Assembly: GCA_026122225.1 (NCBI GenBank)
Contig: JANEZZ010002241.1
Span: 848,022 to 912,021, forward strand
Origin: Heloderma charlesbogerti
Lineage: Eukaryota > Chordata > Lepidosauria > Squamata > Helodermatidae
DNA length: 64,000 nt
Reading direction: 5' to 3'
Part shown: positions 56,036 through 64,000 of the stretch, one piece after another
How positions within the stretch are numbered: position 1 is the stretch's first letter
Layout: every line of letters begins with the position of its first letter
Position numbers and translations under genes: made by a program
The notes under the pieces: generated by a model
The model's database searches: none
Told to the model about the DNA's origin: nothing
Seen by the model: the letters and a program-made list of their open reading frames with translations, nothing else

Positions 56036-59000
56036 TGTTGTTCTTGTTGTTCAGTCGTTCAGTCGTGTCCGACTCTTCGTGACCCCATGGACCATAGCAC
56101 GCCAGGACTTCCTGTCCTGCGCTCTCTCCCGGAGTGTGGTCAAGTTCATATTCATTGCATCGGTGATGCTATCTAGCCATCTCATCCTCTGTCGTCCCCT
56201 TCTCCTTTTGCCTTCAATCTTTCCCAGCATCAGGGTCTTTTCCAGGGAGTTTTCTCTTCGCATTAGGTGGCCAAAATATTTCAGCTTCAGCTTCAGTATC
56301 TGTCCTTCTAATGAGCACTCAGGGTTGATTTCCTTTAGGATTGACTGATTTGACCTCCTTGCAGTCCAGGGGACTCATAAGAGTCTTCTCCAGCACCACA
56401 GTTCGAAAGCATCAATTCTTCGGCGCTCAGCCTTCCGTATAGTCCAGCTCTCACAGCTATACATTACTACTGGGAAAACCATAGCTTTGATTAGACGGAC
56501 CTTTGTCGGCAAGGTGACGTCTCTGCTTCTTACTATGCTGTCTAGCTTTGCCATAGCTTTCCTCCCAAGGAGCAAGCGTCTTTTAATTTCATGGCTACAG
56601 TCACCGTCTGCGGTGATCTTGGAGCCCAAAGAAGTAAAATCTGTCACTGCTTCCATTTCTTCCCCTTCTAGATGCCAGGACGTGATGGGGCCAGATGCCA
56701 TGATCTTCGTTTTTTTAATGTTGAGTTTCAAACCAGCTTTTGCACTCTCCTCTTTCACCCTCAACAAGAGGCTCTTGAGATCCTCTTCACTTTCTGCCAT
56801 TAGGGTAATATCGTCTGCATATCTGAGGTTGTTCAGAATTCTCCCGGCAATCTTAATTCCGACCTGTGATTCATCCAACCCGGCGTTTCTCATGATGTGC
56901 TCTGCATATAAGTTAAATAAGCAGGGTGACAATATGCAGCCTTGTCGTACTCCTTTCCCAATTTTGTACCACTCGGTTGTTCCATGTCTGGTTCTTACTG
57001 TTGCTTCTTGACCCTCGTACAGGTTTCTCAGGAGACAGGTAAGGTGGTCTGGTACTCCCATCACTTTAAGAATTTGCCACAGTTTGTTGTGATCCACACA
57101 ATCAAAGGCTTTAGCGTTGTCAATGAAGCAGAAATAGACGTTTTTCTGGAATTCTCTTGCTTTCTCCATGATCCAGCGAACGTTGGCGATTTGATCTCTA
57201 GTTCCTGTGCCTCTTCGAAACCCAGCTTGTACTTCCGGTAGTTCTCAGTTCGCATACTGCTGAAGCCTAGCTTGTAGGATTTTGAGCATCACCTTGCCGG
57301 CATGTGAAATGAGCGCAATTGTGTGGTAGTTTGAGCACTCTTTGGCGTTGCCCTTCTTTGGAATTGAAATGTAAACTGACCTTTTCCAGTCTTGTGGCCA
57401 TTGTTGAGTGTTCCAAATTTGTTGGCATATTGAATGCAGCACTTTAACAGCATCATCTTTTAGGATTTTAAATAGCTCAGCTGGAAGACTGTCATCTCCG
57501 CTAGCTTTGTTGTTACTAATGCTTCCTAAGGCCCACTTGACTTCACTCTTGAGGATGTCCGGCTCAAGTTCAGTGGCCGCACTGTCATGGCGATCAGGGA
57601 CATTAAGATCTTCCCTGTATAGTTCTTCTGTGTATTCTTGCCACCTCTTCTTAATCTCATCTGCTTCTGTTAGGTCCCTGCCTTCTTTGTCCTTTATCAT
57701 GCCCGTCTTTGCACAAAACGTTCCCTTGAGATCTCCGATTTTCTTGAAGAGATCTCTAGTCTTTCCCATTCTGTTGTTTTCCTCCATTTCTTTGCATTGT
57801 TCATTTAAGAAGGCCTTCTTGTCTCTCCTTGCTATTCTCTGGAACTCTGCATTCAGTTGGATATATCTTCCCCTTTCTCCCTTGCTTTTCGCTTCCCTTC
57901 TTTCCTCAGCTACTTGTAAAGCCTCATCAGACAGCCACTTGGCTTTCTTGCATTTCTTTTTCTTTGGAATGGATTTCGTTGCTGCCTCCTGAACAATGTT
58001 ACGGACCTCCGTCCATAGTTCCTCAGGCACTCTGTCTATCAGGTCTCATCCCTTAAATCTATTCCTCACCTCCACTGTATATTCATAAGGGATATGATTG
58101 AGGTCATACCTGAATGGTTTAGTGGTTTTCCCTACGTTCTTCAATTTAAGATGAAGTTTTGCAACAAGAAGCTCATGATCTGAGCCACAGTCAGCTCCAG
58201 GTCTTGTTTTTACTGACTGTATAGAGCTTCTCCATCTTTGACTGCAAAGGACATAATCAATCTGATTTCGATATTGACCATCTGGTGATGTCCATGTGTA
58301 GAGTCGCCTTTTGTGCTGTTGGAAAAGAGTGTTTGCTATGATTAGCGTGTTCTCCTGGCAAAACTCTATTAGCCTTTGTCCTGCTTCATTTTGTACACCA
58401 AGGCCATGCTTGCCTGTTATCCCAGTGATTTCTTGACTTCCTACTTTAGCATTCCAATCCCCTATGATGAAGAGGACATCTTTTTTGGGTGTTAGTTCTA
58501 GAAGGTGTTGTAGGTCTTAATAGAACCGATCAACCTCAACTTCTTCGGCATCAGTGGTTGGGGCATAGACTTGAATTACTGTGATGTTGAATGGTTTGCC
58601 TTGGATTCGTACTGAGATCATTCTATCGTTTTTGAGATTGTACCCCAGTACTGCTTTTCCCACCCTTTTGTTGACTATGAGTGCTCCTCCATTTCTTCTA
58701 AGGGATTCTTGCCCACAGTAGTAGATATATGGTCACCTGAATTAAATTCGCCCATGCCTGTCCATTTTAGTTTGCTGATTCCCAAGATGTCGATGTTCAA
58801 TCTTGCCATCTCATGTTTGACCACCTCTAGCTTACCTTGATTCATTGATCTGACATTCCAGGTTCCTAAACAATATTGTTCTTTACAGCATCGGATTTTC
58901 TTTTCACCACCAGACACATCCACAGCTGAGTGTCCTTTCGGCTTTGGCCCAGCCGCTTCACTCGTTCTGGCGCTACTTGGAAATACCCTCTGCTCTTCCC

Positions 59001-59062
59001 CAGTAGTATATTGGACACCTTCCGACCTGAGGGGCTCATCCTCTGGCGTCATCTCTTTTATA
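56036..59062 (-). pseudogene. BovB LINE, long but dead copy, antisense
   Basis: Covers the 3' tail to within about 390 bp of the 5' end seen in the full copy. TTTTTCCCTT at 56026-56035 and 59063-59072 is an exact target duplication. The RT motif YADD is intact (read in 56375-57169) with the endonuclease-RT linker in 57245-58030 and the endonuclease start (TWNVRSMNQG) in 58675-59103. Nonsense changes relative to the copy at 16217-19450 include arginine codons turned to TGA near 56377 and 57246 (CpG decay), leucine to TGA near 58048 and glutamate to TAA near 58519. A one-base deletion near 58728 shifts frame in the endonuclease. It inserted into the L2-like repeat at its left. Confidence 0.96.
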
Positions 59063-59072
59063 TTTTTCCCTT

Positions 59073-61074
59073 GGGGTACTGCAACCAGTGACCCTGGGAG
59101 CATGTGTGCATTTGTTTTTGTGTCTCAGGAACTGTAGTGACTATCTCCTTTTCAATAAATAAGACTGCAGCAGAGGGATAGAAGAAAGGCTATTCCATGA
59201 GCCCTGACAGACCAGCTATGGCTTGGCTCTTCCTTCAACTCTCTCCTAGCAGTAGCCATTCCATCAGGCTACCTGAACTGTTTCCATCCCAGCTGGTTAT
59301 TATTATAAGAACTGTAATTTAAGAACTGGTGCTTGAGTTTGCTTTTTTCCGCCTTCTTCCCCATCCTTTTTTCCTTTTGTATCATGGCTTTTTGATCAGA
59401 AGTCTGTGGGCAGGGAATGTCTTGTGGGTTTAAAAAAAAATCTGGGAGCTTTTTCAACTGAAGACAGGGTTAAAAATACTGTAAATAAATAAATACCAAG
59501 AAAAGAAATTTTTTAAATCCCCATGTGTTAATTTGAACCATAAGTCCCAGGAACGTATGTGTGTGTGTGTGTGTGTGTGTATACGCATGCACGGGCGCGC
59601 CACCTTTGTGGATCACACCAGGGAGCCCCCTTACTTGCTGCTGCCTGCTTTTATGTCTTTCTTCCATTGTAGGAATGGGGACGGTAAAATCTTTTGTCAG
59701 GGTGCTGATTTGAAGCATCAATCCTAGGAGTATGTTTGTGCTTAGCAGAGCACTCCACAGGGCTGCTCAGCTGGTGTGCACTGGCTCCCTTCCATGTCCA
59801 CACTGCATATGTGGCCATTGTCACAGATTCTGACCTTGATTGGGAGGAAGGGCTGGCAGATTTGCCAGGAACGCTATGGGTGTGTTGGCCATTTTCCTGC
59901 TTTTTGGAGATTTTCCAAGCAGCATGTGTTTCCCCACCCCTCCTGGATTGGGTAAGTATAGGACACAGTGGGCATTCCATTGGCATACCTTCCCTTCCCC
60001 CCACCCCCCTTTTGGCATAATTAGAATGCTGGGTTGCTTTGCCCATCAGATTCACACATTGTGTTACATTCGGACCAGCAGCTTAGTTTCTCCAGTCCTT
60101 CATAATATCAAGGAGTTCCCAAACATAACAAACTTTCTCTTCTCCTGCCATGCCCCCGATCTGCTCCAGTGGGTTCCCCAAACCTCCAGAACTTATTTGG
60201 AGGTGCAAGGGGTCTGCAGGGGAGGAACGAAATCCATTCCGCCAGCTTTGCCCAGTCAGCTGAGGGATGGACAGTTTCCTAAAACCCTCTGTTTTTACTG
60301 ATACTCACAGCTTAAGAACTAGGATTAGCCAAGGTGCCTGTGCCAGAAAATTGAAGCTGCTGCCCCCTTCCTTCCTACTAATTAATATGGGGCACAATCC
60401 ACCAGGAGCTCCACTGAAATGAACAGGGGCTATGGAAAAGTTCAGCTGCTAATGCTCCCGTGCAGGAATTCAGGGGGCAGGGGGTGTTCCCAGTGGGTTG
60501 TACTCCATGGGTCAGGTTTATCTGCCTGGCATTCTTCATACAGCCTGGCCCCAGAATCAATTGGTGGACTCTTCCTCACAGTAGCTCTGCCTAGGGGAAG
60601 CAGATTAGGTCCATTAAAGGGAACTAAAAGCATTTATAAATCCAGTCAAGGATAGCTCCTTCTTCAGAGTCTCCTTTTTCTAAGCAATGCAGAAGTACAA
60701 TAAAAAATACCTTACATTTTGGTTTTGTACCTCTGTAGAGTAAGTAAGATCCACAAACTAAATCCAACTTTAGCTTCTACCTTCCCTTCCTAAATCCACA
60801 GTGTTTCCATTAGCATCCATTTTGCACCATGCTGTAGTAAGCACAGAGGAGTGACTCAGCTGTAATCACTCTGAATCCCAATGCAGAGCCCAGGATGACT
60901 CAACAGAACCACCTTACCAGACAAGGCCTAATGAAGACTGCAGTCTTATCGAACAGTATTTGTGTCACGGTTAAAACAAATCAGTATTTAAGGTCACTAG
61001 ATATTAATTTATAATATTACAGCAGTACTGAAAGATACCAAAACAGAAGTCTGGATTCCATACTAAAACTAAGG
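59073..61074. other. No gene; unassigned
   Basis: A (TG)n run is at 59556-59582. About 60145-60230 resembles the interior of the MITE at 21637-21890 (gatctgctccagtggg, cctccagaacttatttggaggtg). Opposed frames here are chance. Confidence 0.45.
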
Positions 61075-61077
61075 CTG

Positions 61078-61160
61078 CAATCCTATGCCTGCTTATCTGG
61101 GAGTAAGCCCCCCTGAACTTAATGGGATTTACTTCTGAGCAAACATATATAGGATTGCAC
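61078..61160. mobile_element. Short MITE-like repeat (GCAATCCTATG...ATAGGATTGCACT)
   Basis: gctgcaatcctatgcctgc and catatataggattgcac are inverted ends around ttacttctgagcaaaca. Same family as 14255-14352. Confidence 0.7.
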
Positions 61161-61911
61161 TGGTAGTGGCTGAAAGTGAGCTGAACACATATTCTTCACC
61201 AGTTTACCCTTGCTTCCATCTTCCTCTCTTTCTGTTGCCTCCCCTGTGTCAAATTTTAGATTATACACTCCCTGGGGAAATAACCCATTTCTTTGTTGTT
61301 CTTCTGCAAAATGCACACTGATGATCTGATAGTGCTTAATTTTCTTACTTTCTTTTGAATGAAAAGATACACAAAGCAGCATATAAGAACTGTAAAAAAT
61401 ACACAATAAAATAAAAACAAGCAATCTAACAAATTTATTATGGCATATGCTTTCATGGACTTCAGCCCACTTCATCAGATGCATGAAGTGTTATCCTGTA
61501 GCTTACAGGTATATATACATATGGGGAGTATCACAGACTGAGATCAGCAGGAATGGAAGTGCAGAAAGTACAGGCAGTGATAATTATCTTATTAACAGTT
61601 GCCATTCACAAAGCAGTTGTTGGGTGATAACAGACATTTTTTGCCTTGGTGAACTGATTAACACATGTAGTGTGATTTTGTTGTTCCTATTCAAGACACA
61701 AGAGATAGAGCTGAACATCTTGCTGAATTGTTGTTGAAATGTTTCATGCTGGACTCTTCTTTGAGGATCATTTATTCAAGAATGATCATCGTGATATCAA
61801 TGACAAAGTAGTCCTGGGAGGTTACAGTGTTTCCCCACTTTTTTTGAATATTTCCTTCTCTGATGTCAGATTTCTGTTCATTTATTCTTTCACATGGAGA
61901 CTGGCCTGTTG

Positions 61912-62186
61912 CAGGGCCGGCCCAAGACCTTTTGCTGCGTAAGGTGAAGAATAAGATGGCTCCCCCTCGCATTCCATGTGCACAAGCCTATTGGACTGGC
62001 AGCTGAATCTTCAATACTGGCAATGGGCGGTGTCTTCCACCGCACCTGAAGGGAGCAGGCTAACTTAGGGATCACAGGACAGGCCACGGAATACAGAGTG
62101 CTCTCCTCCAACAACTGTCTGATGCCTTCCAGCATTTGCCACCTGAGGCAACCACCTCACTCTGCCTAATGGTAGGGCCAGCCCTG
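61912..62186. mobile_element. hAT-like short element (CAGGGCCGGCC...GGCCAGCCCTG)
   Basis: Termini are intact. Flanks GCCTGTTG and CCTGTTTG fit an 8-bp duplication CCTGTTTG with one deletion. It is the best-preserved copy of the family at 3491 and 12248. Confidence 0.8.
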
Positions 62187-63202
62187 CCTGTTTGTCCTAA
62201 ATAGAATGCCACGCCCCTAACATCACCTGGTTCTCTTTCTGAAATGCCTGGGGAACAACTGCGTATAGTCTTTCTCTGGCTGGGAAAAGCTCACACACAA
62301 CGCAGCCAGTCCGACTGAGGTGGTGAGTGGAAGAACGCTCCAGCTGCCACCTTGGTGGGGGCCGCTTTGCTTTCACCATGTCCTCCCCAATGGGAGAAGT
62401 TAGAGAGTGGCCAAAACTGCCCCAACTGAGGAGGCGGCTGGAGGTGACAGGCTCTGGGGCAAATTTGAAGTCTTGGGACCAGTCATGGGACCTGAGTCAT
62501 CTTGGATTCGGAGGCATCCAAATATCTCCAAAGCAAGAATATTCACCTCTGATTCGTGCCTCACCTGAACTCTTCCAATATCCTCTTATCTTCCTTGGCT
62601 ACGTTACAAGAGCATTCCCCACCCATCTACTTCCACTCTTTTTCCAACCAGAGAAGCCATTCCCTGCTCATCATTGCACAACGTTATTATCCAGAAAGAT
62701 TACTTTCTCCTTATTTTCAGATCATTGTTTTCTGGCAACACAATTTGAAGCGGGGGGGGGGGCATAAGGGTGTGTGGATTTTGCTTTGCCAGCAGAGCTA
62801 CAATATTTGAAAAACCACTTTAGGTTATTCAAATATATTTCTGCACTAATCAGAAGAAATCAGGATGAGGTAGCCTCACAGTTAACCAATTCATCTTTTA
62901 TATTTGGAGACCAGAGTTAAATTTTAATTAGGTCAGATTGCCTTGGTGGTGTCTCATGCTTATTCATATCCACGCTCCCTCTGTACTTCAACATTGAAGC
63001 ACATGGCTTCATTTATCACCTCTAATGGAGATGAGTCATAAATTTATATCGCTGGCCTCGCCTATTCTTCCATCAAGCCTCACATCTATGTATATATGAT
63101 ATAATTTAGGCAGAGCCTGTGAAGGATAGTGAGTGGCTATTTTCATTTGGTGATGCCATGTGGAATTTGATGCCCAGTGCAAATTGCGGAACATGTGTCA
63201 GA
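62187..63202. other. No recognised gene; one unassigned 146-codon frame
   Basis: The plus-strand frame 62327-62767 shows no motif, has low complexity at its end (poly-G at 62752-62762) and overlaps other frames. I treat it as chance. Confidence 0.45.
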
Positions 63203-63634
63203 TAGGGATGGATGAATCTGTCAATTTTGTTTTTTCTCTGTTTCTCTTTTTTCCAATCTTACATTTGGTTTGTCCTGAATATTGAGAATTTTTCTAATCT
63301 TCAGTTCAGTTTGTCCCAAACTTTGAGATTTTTAAAAAATCACATGAAAATCCATGTGCATTTTTGTGCACATATCTCCAAACACATGCATTTTTGTACA
63401 CAGTTTTGCCTAATATGCATATTTTGCAAGTAATTTTCCTATTGTAATACATTTTTGAATATTATTTTTACTTATATACACATTTTTCTACACATTTTAT
63501 GATTGGAGAATTCCACTGCAAAATTAAAGGAGTATGAATTTTGATGGATAACTGAGTTTCGGTTCATGTATTGGTTTAAAAGTGTGAAATTAAGTAAATT
63601 TGCATTAAAATTCAAACCAAAATTGCCATCCCTA
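63203..63634. mobile_element. hAT-like non-autonomous element (TAGGGATGG...CCATCCCTA)
   Basis: Inverted ends of 9 bp. Flanks GTGTCAGA and TTGCCAGG match at 5/8. Interior is AT-rich with repeated tgcatttttg blocks (63357, 63387) and no transposase. Confidence 0.7.
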
Positions 63635-64000
63635 TTGCCAGGAGCCACAGTTTCTATGTATGGCTATGGAAACCATCAGGACTATGCACTAGACTGGAGC
63701 AGCTCACGTCACTAGACAGTACAGGCACTGGAGTAACTCCATTGACTCTGGTCAACAGGAAGTGTCATGAAGGCTTCCTGTTCAGGCTGTGACTTTGCCT
63801 GGATCCAGATTTATGCTAGGTCAACTGCGCTGGCAGACTTGGACTTCCCTGCCCTCTTCTCCCCTTGGCAGCCCCTCCAGCCCCCTGAAAATGCTACACA
63901 GAGAGTCAGGAGTCCCTGCTGAATGGGGTGAGCTGTCGTGTGGGAAGGAGGACAGGATCAGGGCTGGCATCAAGGACAGGCATGTTTGGGATCCTGCTGA
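63635..64000. other. Unassigned; weak similarity to the MITE at 21637-21890
   Basis: gcctggatccag near 63799 and gcagacttggacttccctgcc near 63832 echo that repeat's left part. Confidence 0.4.

Noticed and set aside
62327..62767. 146-codon plus-strand frame
   Set aside because: No domain, no homologous text I know, ends in poly-G; chance frame in moderately GC-rich DNA.

Overview
The window is vertebrate nuclear DNA, most likely from a squamate reptile (lizard or snake). The inference rests on repeat content: six BovB (RTE-clade) LINE copies, CR1 and L2 LINEs, a Penelope-like element with a GIY-YIG endonuclease, a degraded piggyBac transposase, a Ty3/gypsy remnant, and many short hAT-like and Harbinger-like non-autonomous DNA transposons. 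I see no host gene, rRNA, tRNA gene or CRISPR array. Every long open frame belongs to a mobile element or is a chance frame.

Layout. 1-561 is a BovB fragment. 562-1831 is a nested pair of hAT-like elements built on an array of phased palindromes. 3491-4296 holds a hAT-like fragment and a BovB 3' end. 5590-9122 is a broken antisense Ty3/gypsy element interrupted by a third palindrome-core element (5749-6584) and a CR1 fragment. 9441-10086 is another hAT-like element, followed by a compound microsatellite at 10.3 kb. 11.4-15.8 kb holds short DNA transposons and L2 pieces. 16217-19450 is an almost intact BovB. 19.7-21.9 kb holds L2, CR1, a SINE tail and a MITE. About 24250-27277 is a long decayed CR1. 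27.3-33.98 kb is the longest stretch with little recognisable repeat. 33985-35047 is a piggyBac transposase pseudogene, followed by BovB 35064-36017. 36.8-41 kb holds L2, SINE and MITEs. About 42486-44560 is a Penelope-like element sitting inside another repeat. 45368-47079 is a hAT-like element with a perfect 8-bp target duplication. 50.75-50.9 kb is a dense cluster of C/EBP-like and Grainyhead-like motifs. 51.5-53.2 kb holds MITEs. 56036-59062 is a second long, dead BovB. 61.9-63.6 kb holds two more hAT-like elements.

The most unusual structure is the palindrome-core family at 0.56-1.83 kb and 5.75-6.58 kb. Two kinds of palindrome, one around an AT-rich centre and one around a GC-rich centre, alternate at close to 50-bp intervals. 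They are flanked by GC-rich ends with TAGGG-type termini, and every complete end seen carries a perfect or near-perfect 5' splice-site consensus pointing outward. I do not recognise the family. The rest of the window is a stratigraphy of nested insertions, several datable relative to each other from target duplications.
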